Made by a program: the position numbers and the translations under genes. This document shows positions 51,861-61,010 of a stretch of DNA of 64,000 nt, in pieces (position 1 is the stretch's first letter; every line of letters begins with the position of its first letter). The notes beneath the pieces are model-generated. The model was not told the origin of the DNA and did not search any database. It saw only the letters and a list, made by a program, of their open reading frames with translations. Source of the DNA: JALYLC01 sp963743275 (GTDB lineage: Bacteria; Actinomycetota; Thermoleophilia; Gaiellales; JALYLC01); contig CAVUPB010000008.1 in the NCBI GenBank assembly GCA_963743275.1, positions 496,001 through 560,000 on the forward strand, read 5' to 3'.

Positions 51861-53050
51861 ATGTCCGTACGTGACACTGACATCGAGGAGGCCTGGAACG
51901 GCTTTCTCGAGGAGCGCGTGTCGCGCCAGAGCCTGCTCCGGCGCGCGGGGCTGCTGGGCATGGGCGCCGTCGCCGCCCCGGCCCTGCTCGGCGGGGCGCA
52001 GGCGTTCGCTGCCGACACGGCTCCCGCGAGCGGCAAGGCGATCTCGCTCGCCGACCTGATCGCCAAGGCCCAGAAGGAAGGCACGATCAACACGATCACG
52101 CTGCCGCCCACGTGGGCCAACTACGGCGAGATCATGAAGAAGTACCAGAGCAAGTTCAAGATGAAGCTGACCGACGCCATCCCCGATGGCACCTCGGCGC
52201 AGGAGAACCAGGCGGTCGTCTCGCAGAAGGGCTCGAAGCGCGCGCCCGACGTGCTCGACGTCGGCCCGTCCTTCGCCGAGATCGGGCGCAAGCAGGGCCT
52301 CTACGCCCCCTACAAGGTGTCGACCTGGTCGACGATCCCGGCCAACCTGAAGCACGCGAGCGGCGCGTGGGTCGGCGACTACTGGGGCGTCATCTCGTTC
52401 GGCGTCAACACCGACGTCGCCAAGACCGTGCCGAAGTCGTGGGCCGACCTCAAGGATCCCGCCTACAAGAACATGGTCGCGCTCGGCGGCGACCCGCGCC
52501 AGGCCGGCGAGGCGTTCGCCGCGGTCTTCGCCGCGTCGCTCGCCAACGGCGGCACGCTCGACGACATCACGCCGGGCATCCAGTTCTTCGCCGACCTCAA
52601 GACGGCCGGCAACTACATCACGACGCAGGCCACGTCGGCCACGAAGGCGAGCGGCCAGACGCCGGTGGTGTGCGGCTGGGACTACCTCCAGCTCGCCGAT
52701 CGCGACGTCCAGAAGGGCAAGGTCAACATCACGGTCGCCGTGCCGTCCAACGGCGTCTACGGCGGCTACTACTGCCAGGCCATCAACAAGCACGCGCCGC
52801 ATCCCTTCGCGGCGCGCCTCTGGCAGGAGTTCCTGTACTCCGACGCCGGCCAGATCCTGTTCCTCAAGGGCTACACGCACCCGGCGCGGTTCGCCGACAT
52901 GAGCAAGCGCGGCATCGTCCCGCAGAGCCTGCTCGCCAAGCTGCCGCCGGCGCAGGACTACAAGACGGTCAAGTTCGCGAGCGTCGCCCAGATCACGAAG
53001 GCGAGCGACGTCCTCGCGCGCAGTGGGGCCCGAAGGTCCTGGGGCAGTAG
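51861..53050 (+). CDS. ABC transporter substrate-binding protein, C-terminal frameshift
   Basis: A ~397-residue binding protein of the iron/polyamine/phosphonate (family 1, PotD/AEP-like) type. An export signal with RR (LLRRAGLLGMGAVAAPALLGG) ends near AFAAD. The mature body shows KAQKEGTINTITLPPTWANYG, APDVLDVGPSFAEIG, WVGDYWGVISFGVNTD and GYYCQAINKHAPHP. Near 53014-53024 the frame shifts: KASDVLA should run into QWGPKVLGQ and stop at 53050, but the first frame reads on. One base missing or two extra explain it. It probably delivers 2-aminoethylphosphonate or a relative, judged from the operon. Confidence 0.78.
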
Positions 53051-53964
53051 AACTGTCCGCGACCGTCGTAGAGCGCGTCGAGACCGCTCCGTGCCGGGGC
53101 CCGTGGCCCCGGCACGGCGCCGGTTCGCCGCTCGCGTGGCTCGGGGCCGTGCCGTTCTTCCTGTACGCGGCGCTGTTCCTGCTGTTCCCGGCCGGCGACG
53201 TCCTGATCGGGGCGTTTCGCACGGACCAGGGCGGGTGGACGACGTCCAACGTCCGCGATCTCTTCCACTCCGAGTATCTGCATGCGTTCGAGAACTCGAT
53301 CCGCATCAGCGTCTACACCGCGGTCGTCGGCGGTCTGCTCGGCGCACTCATGTGCTACGCCGCACTGCACCCGGCGGGGCCGCGCTGGGTACGCACGGTC
53401 GTGACGGCGTTCTCGGCGGTGGCCTCGCAGTTCGGGGGCGTGCCACTCGCGTTCTTCTTCATCTCGAGCATCGGCACGGTCGGCGTCGTGACACAGTTCT
53501 TCAAGGACTATCTCGGCTTCGACCTGTATGCCCACAACATCACCGTGTTCGGATACTGGGGCGTCTTCTTCGCCTACGTCTATTTTCAGATACCGCTGAT
53601 GTTGCTCGTGATCGCACCTGCGGTCGACGGGCTGAAGCCCGAGTGGCGCGAGGCGTCCGAGAGCCTGGGCGGGGACAGTCTCACCTACTGGCGCAGCGTC
53701 GGGATCCCCGTGCTCGCGCCGTCGTTCCTCGGCGCGCTGGTGCTGCTCTTCGGCAATGCGTTCGCCGCCCAGGCCACGGCCTACGCGCTGACCTCGGGCG
53801 GGTACAACATCGTGCCGCTCGAGATCACGAACGTGCTCAACGGCAACGTCGTGTCGGATCCGCACTTCGGGCAGGCGCTCGCGCTCGGCATGATCGTGGT
53901 CATCACCGTGGCCGTGCTGATCTACCTGCCGCTGCAGCGCCGCGCGGCGCGGTGGATGAAATGA
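53023..53964 (+). CDS. ABC transporter permease 1
   Basis: A ~313-residue BPD_transp_1 permease with six helices. The helices are clear (WLGAVPFFLYAALFLLFPAG, VYTAVVGGLLGALMCYA, GGVPLAFFFISSIG, LMLLVIAPAV) and the ATPase-contacting EAA loop reads EASESLGGDSLTYWRSVGIP. The only reasonable in-frame start is GTG 53023, which overlaps the end of the binding-protein gene by 28 bases; the frameshift in that gene makes this start less certain. The stop overlaps the next permease (ATGA). Confidence 0.82.
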   Translation: MGPEGPGAVELSATVVERVETAPCRGPWPRHGAGSPLAWLGAVPFFLYAALFLLFPAGDVLIGAFRTDQGGWTTSNVRDLFHSEYLHAFENSIRISVYTAVVGGLLGALMCYAALHPAGPRWVRTVVTAFSAVASQFGGVPLAFFFISSIGTVGVVTQFFKDYLGFDLYAHNITVFGYWGVFFAYVYFQIPLMLLVIAPAVDGLKPEWREASESLGGDSLTYWRSVGIPVLAPSFLGALVLLFGNAFAAQATAYALTSGGYNIVPLEITNVLNGNVVSDPHFGQALALGMIVVITVAVLIYLPLQRRAARWMK

Positions 53965-54812
53965 AGGCGCGCATGCCACGTACGGGCATCGTCGTCCTCG
54001 TCATCGGCGCGCTGTATTTCATCGTCCCGATCGCTGCGACGGTCAAGTTCAGCCTCGTGCAGGGTCATCAGGGCTTCGGCTTCGGGGCCTACAGCCAGAT
54101 CCTCCACGACCCGGTGTTCCGTCACACGCTCTGGTTCTCCGTGCAGCTGGCTCTGGAGACGACGGTCGTGACGATGGCCCTCATGGTGCCGACCGTCTAC
54201 TGGGTGCACCTGCGGCTGCCGAAGATACGGCCGGCGGTCGAGGCCGTCACGATCCTGCCCTTCGTGATCCCGCCGATCGTGCTCGTGGTGGGCCTGTTCG
54301 ACTTCTTCAAGTCGTTCTCGCCGGACTGGCTGCTGCAGAACTTCGTCTTCTCGTCCAAGTTCCTCGTGGCCGCGTACGTGATCCTGGCGCTGCCGTTCGT
54401 GTACCGCGCGCTCGACGCCGGCATCCGGGCGGTGGACATCCACACGCTGACCGAGGCGGCGGAGAGCCTCGGCGCGAGCCGCACGCGCACGCTCTTCCGG
54501 GTCATCCTGCCGAACCTGCGCGAGGCCGTGCTCGCCGCCTGCCTGCTCACGTTCGTGATCGTGCTCGGCGAGTTCACGATCGCGAGCATCGCGCTCTACC
54601 AGACGTTCCCGGTCTACATCACGACGATCGGGCAGGCTCAGGCGTACCCGGCCGCGGCGCTCACGGTGATCGCGGTCGGTCTCACGTTCGTCGCGGCCGC
54701 CGTCTTCCTCGTGCTCGGGCGCCTGGGTGCCCGCCGGAGCAGCGATCCGGTGCTCGGAACGGCGATGTCCGGTGTCGCGGTCGCGGCGCCATCGAACCCC
54801 GGGGGTGCCTGA
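53961..54812 (+). CDS. ABC transporter permease 2
   Basis: This 283-residue permease has six helices starting with IVVLVIGALYFIVPIAATV and the EAA loop EAAESLGASRTRTLFRVILP. It pairs with permease 1 to form the membrane channel. ATG 53961 makes an ATGA overlap with the gene before it. The reading frame happens to be open all the way back through the binding-protein gene, which gives a false fusion of 983 codons. Confidence 0.88.
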   Translation: MKARMPRTGIVVLVIGALYFIVPIAATVKFSLVQGHQGFGFGAYSQILHDPVFRHTLWFSVQLALETTVVTMALMVPTVYWVHLRLPKIRPAVEAVTILPFVIPPIVLVVGLFDFFKSFSPDWLLQNFVFSSKFLVAAYVILALPFVYRALDAGIRAVDIHTLTEAAESLGASRTRTLFRVILPNLREAVLAACLLTFVIVLGEFTIASIALYQTFPVYITTIGQAQAYPAAALTVIAVGLTFVAAAVFLVLGRLGARRSSDPVLGTAMSGVAVAAPSNPGGA

Positions 54813-54813
54813 G

Positions 54814-55881
54814 ATGGCGTATCTGGAGCTGCATGACCTCCGCAAGGACTTCGGCGCGCACACGGCGCTCGGGGGCGTCTCCATCGCGCTCGAGGAGGGT
54901 GAGTTCCTGTCGCTGCTCGGCCCGAGCGGCTGCGGCAAGACGACGGCGCTGCGCATCATCGCCGGCTTCCTCCAGCCCGACTCCGGCCGCGTCGTGATCG
55001 CGGGCGAGGACGTGACGACGCGCGCGCCCAACCGGCGCGACATCGGCATGGTCTTCCAGGCCTACAGCCTGTTCCCGAACATGACCGCCGCGCAGAACGT
55101 GGCGTTCGGGCTCAAGGTGCGCAAGTGGCCGAGCGCGAAGCGCGACGCGCGCGTGAGCGAGCTGCTCGAGATCGTCGGTCTCGCACATGCCGTGAACCGC
55201 TACCCGCACCAGCTCTCGGGCGGCATGCAGCAGCGCGTCGCGCTGGCGCGCGCGCTCGCGATCGAGCCGCGCGTGCTGCTGCTCGACGAGCCGCTCTCGG
55301 CGCTCGACGCGCTCGTCCGGGTGCAGCTGCGCGAGGAGATCCGGCGCGTGCAGACGCAGCTCGGCATCACGACCGTGTACGTCACGCACGACCAGGAGGA
55401 GGCGCTCTCGGTCTCCGACCGCGTCGCGGTCGTCTACGGCGGCGGCATCGAGCAGCTCGGCTCTCCGGCCGAGATCTACGGCGCGCCCGCGACGCGCTTC
55501 GTGGCCGAGTTCATCGGCACCATGAACCGGCTCGAGAGCCGCGTGCACGACGGCGATGCGGGCGCAGTCGACATCAACGGGCACATCGTCCCGGTCGACG
55601 CCGTGCGCGGCCGGCCGGCGGGACAGTCCGTGCTGTTGCTGCTGCGCCCCGAGTCGATCACGCTCGAGCAGCTCAACGGCAGGCCGCCCGCCCCGGGCGG
55701 CCTCACCGGGGAGGTGACCGCGCAGAGCTTCCTCGGTCCCGTCACGCGCCTGAAGATCGCCGCCGAGAACGGCAGCGAGCTCATCGCGAACGTCCCGAGC
55801 ACCGGCGCGCAGGCGTTCTCGGTACGCCAGCGCGTCGTCGTGCGCTTTCCGTCCGAGAGCGCGCGCGTGCTGGACGTCTGA
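54814..55881 (+). CDS. ABC transporter ATP-binding protein
   Basis: A 355-residue ATPase: Walker A GPSGCGKTT, Q-loop MVFQAYSLFP, signature LSGGMQQR, Walker B VLLLDEPLSALD and the H-loop VTHDQEEAL. The C-terminal ~120 residues form a TOBE/OB regulatory domain (VLLLLRPESITLEQLNG), as in PotA and PhnT. ATG 54814 follows the permease stop by one base. The importer has the gene order of 2-aminoethylphosphonate (PhnSTUV-like) systems, but sequence alone does not fix the substrate. Confidence 0.9.
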   Translation: MAYLELHDLRKDFGAHTALGGVSIALEEGEFLSLLGPSGCGKTTALRIIAGFLQPDSGRVVIAGEDVTTRAPNRRDIGMVFQAYSLFPNMTAAQNVAFGLKVRKWPSAKRDARVSELLEIVGLAHAVNRYPHQLSGGMQQRVALARALAIEPRVLLLDEPLSALDALVRVQLREEIRRVQTQLGITTVYVTHDQEEALSVSDRVAVVYGGGIEQLGSPAEIYGAPATRFVAEFIGTMNRLESRVHDGDAGAVDINGHIVPVDAVRGRPAGQSVLLLLRPESITLEQLNGRPPAPGGLTGEVTAQSFLGPVTRLKIAAENGSELIANVPSTGAQAFSVRQRVVVRFPSESARVLDV

Positions 55882-56081
55882 CCGTGCAATTTCCGAATCT
55901 CCCACTGGAGCCCGCCGGCGTCACAGCGCCGAAGGCATCCACCGCCGCCGCTGACCCGCCCGCGGTCGCTCGTGCCGGGAGCGGCGGTCTGCGCACAGCC
56001 GGGCAGGGGAGTCTGGGGGGACACCCTGCCCGGCCGCGCGCCACCCCGGTGCGGCCGCTCTGCTTGCGGGTCGAGGGGTAG

Positions 56082-57194
56082 GTGGCGAAGCTCGTCATCG
56101 TCGGTGCCGGCATCGTCGGCACCGCGCTTGCGGTGGCCGCGGTCGAGCGGGGGCACGAGGTCGTGCACCTCGAGCGCGACGCCGAGCCGCGCGGCGCGAC
56201 CGTCAGGAGCTTCGGGCTGCTGTGGATCTCGGGCCGCGCGCCGGGCCGCGAGCTCGAGGTGGCGCTCGCCAGCCGCCTGCGCTGGCTCGAGCTGGCGCGG
56301 CGCTCGCCCGAGATCGGGCTGCGCACGTGCGGGTCGCTGCTGCTCGCCCGCACGCCCGAGGAGGCTGCACTGCTCGAGGAGGCCGGCGCGCAACCCGATG
56401 CCCGCACGCGCGGGCTCTCGCTCGTGAGCGCGGAGGAGGCGCGGCGCCTCAACCCGGCGCTCGGCGGCAGCTTCGCCTGCGCGCTCCACTGCGAGCTCGA
56501 CGCCGTCGTCGAGCCGCGCCGGATCCTGCCGGCGCTGCGCGGACTGGCTGCCGCCTCGGGGCCGTACCGGTTTCTCGCCGGGCGCACGGTCGTCGGCAGC
56601 GACGGGGCGTCGGTGCGCGACCACCTCGGCGACGTGCACGCGGGCGATCTCGTGATCGTCTGCACCGGTGCCTGGCTCGAGCTCTACGGCGCCGATCGCG
56701 TGGCCGCCGCGCAGCTGCGCACGATCCGCCTGCAGATGGCCGAGACCGCGCCGGCCGCGACGCCGCTCGCGACCGCCGTGGCCAACGCCGACTCGATGCG
56801 CTACTACCCGGGGTTCGCCTTGCCTGCCCGCGACCACCTGCCGCCGCCCGATCCCGCCGTCGAGCGCTTCGAGGCCCAGCTGCTGCTGGCGCCGCGCCGC
56901 GACGGTGCGATCACGATCGGCGATACGCACGCGTTCGACGCGCCGGGCGCGTTCGGCTCGGACGACGAGGCCCACGCCTACCTCGAACGCGAGGCGGCGT
57001 CGGCATTCGGAGGCCCGCCACCGCCGATCGCCCGCCGCTGGGAGGGCGCCTACCTGCGGCGCTGCGACGGCCGCGACTGGGTCTGGCGCGAGGAGGTGCG
57101 GCCGGGCGTCGTGGCCGTCGCGGGCACGGGCGGCATGGGCGTGACCGGATCCCAGCACCTCGCACTGGAGACGCTCGATGCCATCGATCTCTAA
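56082..57194 (+). CDS. FAD-dependent oxidoreductase of phosphonate loci (TIGR03364-like)
   Basis: A 370-residue DAO-family flavoprotein: LVIVGAGIVGTALAVAAVERG and LERDAEPRGATVRSFGLLW bind FAD, and GTGGMGVTGSQHLALETL closes the fold. The RSFG(L/M)xW motif and length match a family that recurs beside PhnX or PhnY/PhnA genes and can oxidise aminoethylphosphonate or its N-methyl form to phosphonoacetaldehyde (family knowledge). GTG 56082 is preceded by GAGGGG. It overlaps the phnA start by 17 bases. The window holds no PhnW transaminase, so this enzyme may take its place. Confidence 0.82.
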   Translation: MAKLVIVGAGIVGTALAVAAVERGHEVVHLERDAEPRGATVRSFGLLWISGRAPGRELEVALASRLRWLELARRSPEIGLRTCGSLLLARTPEEAALLEEAGAQPDARTRGLSLVSAEEARRLNPALGGSFACALHCELDAVVEPRRILPALRGLAAASGPYRFLAGRTVVGSDGASVRDHLGDVHAGDLVIVCTGAWLELYGADRVAAAQLRTIRLQMAETAPAATPLATAVANADSMRYYPGFALPARDHLPPPDPAVERFEAQLLLAPRRDGAITIGDTHAFDAPGAFGSDDEAHAYLEREAASAFGGPPPPIARRWEGAYLRRCDGRDWVWREEVRPGVVAVAGTGGMGVTGSQHLALETLDAIDL

Positions 57195-58407
57195 CGGGCG
57201 CAACGGAGCGAACGGCGGCCAGGGCCTCGTCACGGTCAACGGGCGCACCTACCGGCGCCCGAGCCGCCCGAGCGTCGTGGTCTGCATCGACGGCTGCGAC
57301 CCCGCCTACCTCGAGGACGCGTTCGCGCGCTCGCTCGTGCCGCGCATCGCCGAGCTCGTGCAGCAGGGCGCGCTCGTCGAGGCGCGCTCGCAGATGCCGA
57401 GCTTCACGAACCCCAACAACGTCTCGATCGTGACGGGCGTGGCGCCGGCCGTGCACGGCATCTCGGGCAATCACGTGCTCGGTGACGACGGCGCCGAGCA
57501 TCAGCTGACCGATCCCGCCGACCTGCGCGCCGAGACGATCCCGAACGCCTTCCACGCCGCCGGCGTCCCCGTGCTCGTGGTCACCGTGAAGGACAAGCTG
57601 CGGCGCCTCCTGGCCGGGCCGGGCGTGCCGTGCGCGTCGGTCGAGAAGGCCGAGCTGCGCGACATCCCGGCCGGCCTGACGCTGCCCGAGCTGGTCGAGC
57701 GACCGGTTCCCGGCGTCTACGAGTGGGACTGCTCGCCGTATGCCCTCGAGCTCGCGCTCGTGCTCGCGCAGCGGCTCGGGAGCATGCTCACGTACGTCTC
57801 GCTGACCGACTACGTGCAGCACGCGCACGCGCCGGGGTCGCCGGTCAGCGACGCCTACCTCGGCTACCTCGACCAGCTCGTGGGCGCCTACCTCGACGCC
57901 GGCTTCGACGTCGCGCTGGTGGCCGACCACGGCATGAACGACAAGGCGGGCGGAGACGGCTCGCCCAACGTGCGCTATCTCGCCGACGAGCTCGACGGCG
58001 AGGTCCGCGGCGCGCACGTCGTGCTGCCGATCACCGATCCGCACGTCGTCCACCACGCTGCGCTCGGATCGTGCGCCTGGGTCTACCTGCCGGGGCCCGA
58101 GCGCGACCGCGCCCGCGAGGTCATGGCGGCGCTCCCAGGTGTGGAGGACGTCCTCGAGCGCGAGCAGGCGGCGCGCCTGCTGGCGCTCCCGGCGGATCGC
58201 ATCGGCGACCTCGTCGTGCTCGCCGACCGCTCGACCGTGCTCGGCGGGCGCGAGGGCGAGCACGACCTCTCGGCGCTCGTCGGCCGGCTGCGCTCGCACG
58301 GCGGCCGGCACGAGCAGGCCGTGCCGCTGCTGCTGTCCGTGCCGCTGCGGCGCAGCGGCCGCGGGCGAACCAACGCCGATGTCCACGACCTCCTCCTGAA
58401 CGCGTGA
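57178..58407 (+). CDS. phnA: phosphonoacetate hydrolase
   Basis: A 409-residue enzyme of the alkaline phosphatase superfamily that splits phosphonoacetate into acetate and phosphate. The family marks are all here: PSVVVCIDGCDPAYL (metal Asp), SQMPSFTNPNNVSIVTG with the Thr nucleophile, VHGISGNHVL, LTDYVQHAHAPGS and VADHGMNDK (metal ligands). The ATG overlaps the end of the oxidoreductase gene, and the stop overlaps phnY by four bases. It acts in the cytoplasm (no signal peptide). Confidence 0.92.
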   Translation: MPSISNGRNGANGGQGLVTVNGRTYRRPSRPSVVVCIDGCDPAYLEDAFARSLVPRIAELVQQGALVEARSQMPSFTNPNNVSIVTGVAPAVHGISGNHVLGDDGAEHQLTDPADLRAETIPNAFHAAGVPVLVVTVKDKLRRLLAGPGVPCASVEKAELRDIPAGLTLPELVERPVPGVYEWDCSPYALELALVLAQRLGSMLTYVSLTDYVQHAHAPGSPVSDAYLGYLDQLVGAYLDAGFDVALVADHGMNDKAGGDGSPNVRYLADELDGEVRGAHVVLPITDPHVVHHAALGSCAWVYLPGPERDRAREVMAALPGVEDVLEREQAARLLALPADRIGDLVVLADRSTVLGGREGEHDLSALVGRLRSHGGRHEQAVPLLLSVPLRRSGRGRTNADVHDLLLNA

Positions 58408-59780
58408 TCCAGCAGCGCATCGCCGTCACCGACCCGTTCAGCGGCCGGCTCGTCGGGGACGTGCCGGTCATGGCGCGCGACGCCGTGGACGCCGCCCTCT
58501 CGGCGGGCGCGGCGTTCCGCTACGAGCTCGACCGCCACGCGCGCTCGACGCTGCTGTTCGCCGTCGCCGAGCGCATCGCCCGCGACGGCGAGCGCGTCGC
58601 CGCGCTGATCTCGTCCGAGTCGGGCCTGTCCCTGCGCGATACGCGACACGAGGTCGAGCGCGCCCGCGACGTCTTCCGCTTCGCCGCGATGGAGGCGCTG
58701 CGCGACGACGGGGAGGTGTTCGCGTGCGACGTCACGGCGCTCGGGCGGCCGCGCCGGGCGGTCACGCACCGTGAGCCGGTCGGCCTCGCGGCGGCCATCA
58801 CGCCCTTCAACCACCCGCTCAACCAGGTCGCGCACAAGGTCGCGCCGGCCATCGCCGCGGGCACGCCGATCGTGCTCAAGCCGTCGGAGCGCACGCCGCT
58901 CGCGGCACTCTGGCTGCTCGACGCGCTGGCCGAGTGCGGGCTCCCGCACGACGCCGTGCAGATGGTCACGGGCGACCCGGCCGAGATCGGCGACGCGATG
59001 CTCGAGCATCCCGGGGTCGAGGTCGTGCTCTTCACCGGCAGCGTGCGGATCGGCAAGCAGATCGCCGCGCGCCTCGGCTACCGCCGGGCCGTGCTCGAGC
59101 TCGGCGGCAACGACCCGCTGCTCGTGCTCGACGGCGCGCGCATCGAGCGCGCGGCCGAGCTCGCCGTCTCCGGCGCCTTCGCCAACAGCGGCCAGCGCTG
59201 CACCGCGGTCAAGCGCATCATCGCCCTCGAGTCGCTCGCGAGCGACCTCGCGCAGGCGATCGCCGAGCGTGCGGCCGCGCTCGTGGTGGGCGATCCGCTC
59301 GACGAGCGCACCGATGTCGGGACGCTGATCGACGAGGAGGCGGCCACCGCCGTCGAGCTGCGGATCGAGGCCGCGATCGCCGCGGGCGCCCGCCTGCTCA
59401 CCGGGGGTGGGCGCCTCGGCGCGCAGATCGAGCCGTGCGTGCTCGACGACGTGCGCCGCGAGATGACGGTCGTGGCCCAGGAGACGTTCGGCCCGGTCGC
59501 TCCGATCCTGCGCGTGCGCGACGCCGGCGAGGCGATCGCGCTCGCCAACGCGACGCCCTACGGCCTCTCGGCGGGCGTCGTCACCAGCGACCTCGAGCTG
59601 GCGCTGCGCTGTGCCCGCGAGCTGCGCTGCGGCAGCGTCAACATCGACGAGGTGCCCGGGTATCGCACCGAGCTGACGCCGTTCGGCGGCATCGGCGACT
59701 CCGGCCTGGGCGTCAAGGAGGGCGTGCGCGAGACGATCCGCGCGCTCACCGTCGGCAAGCTCGTCAGCTTTCCGTGGTAG
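58404..59780 (+). CDS. phnY: phosphonoacetaldehyde dehydrogenase
   Basis: A 458-residue NAD(P)-dependent aldehyde dehydrogenase that makes phosphonoacetate. It shows the cofactor motif ITPFNHPLNQVAHKVAPA, the catalytic Glu in LELGGNDPLLV and Cys in NSGQRCTAVKR, and the end motif TPFGGIGDSGLGVKEGV. It is assigned as PhnY from sequence type and from its strict coupling to phnA (GTGA overlap). Its last 17 bases overlap the convergent regulator gene. No encapsulation peptide is present, in contrast to the microcompartment aldehyde dehydrogenase. Confidence 0.9.
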   Translation: MIQQRIAVTDPFSGRLVGDVPVMARDAVDAALSAGAAFRYELDRHARSTLLFAVAERIARDGERVAALISSESGLSLRDTRHEVERARDVFRFAAMEALRDDGEVFACDVTALGRPRRAVTHREPVGLAAAITPFNHPLNQVAHKVAPAIAAGTPIVLKPSERTPLAALWLLDALAECGLPHDAVQMVTGDPAEIGDAMLEHPGVEVVLFTGSVRIGKQIAARLGYRRAVLELGGNDPLLVLDGARIERAAELAVSGAFANSGQRCTAVKRIIALESLASDLAQAIAERAAALVVGDPLDERTDVGTLIDEEAATAVELRIEAAIAAGARLLTGGGRLGAQIEPCVLDDVRREMTVVAQETFGPVAPILRVRDAGEAIALANATPYGLSAGVVTSDLELALRCARELRCGSVNIDEVPGYRTELTPFGGIGDSGLGVKEGVRETIRALTVGKLVSFPW

Positions 59781-60738
59781 CGGGCAGCAGCGCGTCGTGC
59801 GCGCCCTGCAGCGCGGCGCGCAGCCGCGAGCGCTCGACGCGGTAGCTCGAGCTGGCGCCCTCGCGGGTCGCCGTCAGCAGTCCGGCCTCGCGCAGCTGGC
59901 GTACGTGCACCGAGGCCGTCGGCTGGGCGATGCCCACACGGCGGGCGATCTGGCCGACCGTCGCCGGGGTGCGGTCGAGCTCGGTCAGGATCAGCACGCG
60001 CGTCGGGTCGCTCAGGAGCTTCAGATCGCGGGCCACGCCCTCGGCGGTCGCGCGGTGGCGGGCCATGTCGCTCGTCACGCCGGTGCCGATCGCGACCGAC
60101 AGCAGCCCGGGCAGCGCGACGATGTGTCCGTGCCCGCCGGCGATGTAGCTCGGGGTGAGCAGGAGCGAGCCGTCGTGCAGCGCGCTCTCGGTCAGCGCGC
60201 CGAACTTCTCGCGCAGGGCGATGTGGTCGTCGCCGATGATCTCGAGCGGCGACTGGCCGTGCTCCATCGACGCGCGTGCGCGCTGGATCGCGCGCTCGAC
60301 GGTGGCCCGCCCGAGCTCGCGCAGCGCCGGCTCCGCTCCCTCCGTCCAGAGCGTGCGCAGGAGCTGCTCGTAGCGCCGGCGCAGCTTCGCGTCGCGCGCC
60401 AGGCGCGCGATGCGCTCGTGCACGAGCAGGCGCTCGCCCTCGGGCTCGGTCGAGAGGTTCATGTCGGCTGCCGGGTCCAGCCTCGCCCGCGAGAGCGAGA
60501 GCAGCGGCTCGATGTCCCACCCGGTCAGGCAGCCGAGCTGCTGGGCGATCACGAGCAGCTCGGTCAGCATCCGCTGACCGTCGCCCCAGAACGCGTCGGC
60601 CTCCTGTTCGAGCTCGGGGGAGATCACGTGCAGGGCCTTGTTCTTGTTGCACGCGATCACGAGCCACGAGAGCTCGATCGCGGCCGACGGCTCGATGCGG
60701 GCGGTCGGCGGGAGATCGAGCGGGTCATCAAATGGCAT
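59764..60738 (-). CDS. ArsR-type regulator with long N-terminal domain
   Basis: A 324-residue protein. The C-terminal third is an ArsR winged helix (LKLLSDPTRVLILTELDRTP, GIAQPTASVHVRQLREAGLL, then a wing REGASSSYRVE). The N-terminal ~200 residues are mainly helical (like DUF5937) and could bind a ligand. It converges on phnY and probably controls the phosphonate genes or only itself. The ATG at 60738 lies within a palindrome (60737-60752) and close to an extended -10 (TGATATAGT on the minus strand), so its mRNA may be leaderless and the gene autorepressed. Confidence 0.8.
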   Translation of the reverse strand: MPFDDPLDLPPTARIEPSAAIELSWLVIACNKNKALHVISPELEQEADAFWGDGQRMLTELLVIAQQLGCLTGWDIEPLLSLSRARLDPAADMNLSTEPEGERLLVHERIARLARDAKLRRRYEQLLRTLWTEGAEPALRELGRATVERAIQRARASMEHGQSPLEIIGDDHIALREKFGALTESALHDGSLLLTPSYIAGGHGHIVALPGLLSVAIGTGVTSDMARHRATAEGVARDLKLLSDPTRVLILTELDRTPATVGQIARRVGIAQPTASVHVRQLREAGLLTATREGASSSYRVERSRLRAALQGAHDALLPATTES

Positions 60739-60762
60739 AGTTATTTGACTATATCACGATAT
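60737..60762. promoter_or_regulatory. paired palindromes over the ArsR start and divergent promoters
   Basis: Two inverted repeats are visible: ATAGT-N6-ACTAT (60737-60752), covering the ATG, and ATATC-AC-GATAT (60751-60762). On the minus strand an extended -10 (TGATATAGT) lies within them; on the plus strand TTGACT (60745-60750) is a good -35 for the small divergent gene at 60781. They are AT-rich in a very GC-rich setting, so operator function is likely. Confidence 0.5.
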
Positions 60763-60780
60763 GAGTGCAACACTCGATCC

Positions 60781-60993
60781 GTGCTTACCGACACCGACAT
60801 GAGAGCGCGGCTCGCCGAGCTGCGAATCAGCGAGCTGATCGCCGAGGCCGAGCGCGAGCGCCTCCTGCGCGCCGCGCGCCCGCCGCGCCCCCTCCTCCGC
60901 GTCCGGGCGCTCCGGCTCGCCGCGCGGGGGCTGCGCGTGGAGCGCGAGATCGAGTTCGCGGCCGCGCGCGTCCCGGGCCGGGCCGGCCGGTAG
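60781..60993 (+). CDS. small basic hypothetical protein
   Basis: A 70-residue, Arg-rich, helical protein (DMRARLAELRISELIAEAERERLLRAAR). Short proteins of this kind are common in actinobacteria and have no known function. GTG 60781 is used; ATG 60799 is possible. The putative -35 at 60745 would start the transcript close to this GTG, so it may be leaderless. It diverges from the ArsR gene. Confidence 0.5.
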   Translation: MLTDTDMRARLAELRISELIAEAERERLLRAARPPRPLLRVRALRLAARGLRVEREIEFAAARVPGRAGR

Positions 60994-61010
60994 CGGCGCT
61001 TCGGCGCTTC

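Noticed and set aside
51861..54812. A binding protein-permease fusion of 983 residues
   Set aside because: The middle part is Arg-rich nonsense overlying permease 1; the real binding protein ends at 53050 in another frame and permease 2 starts at 53961.
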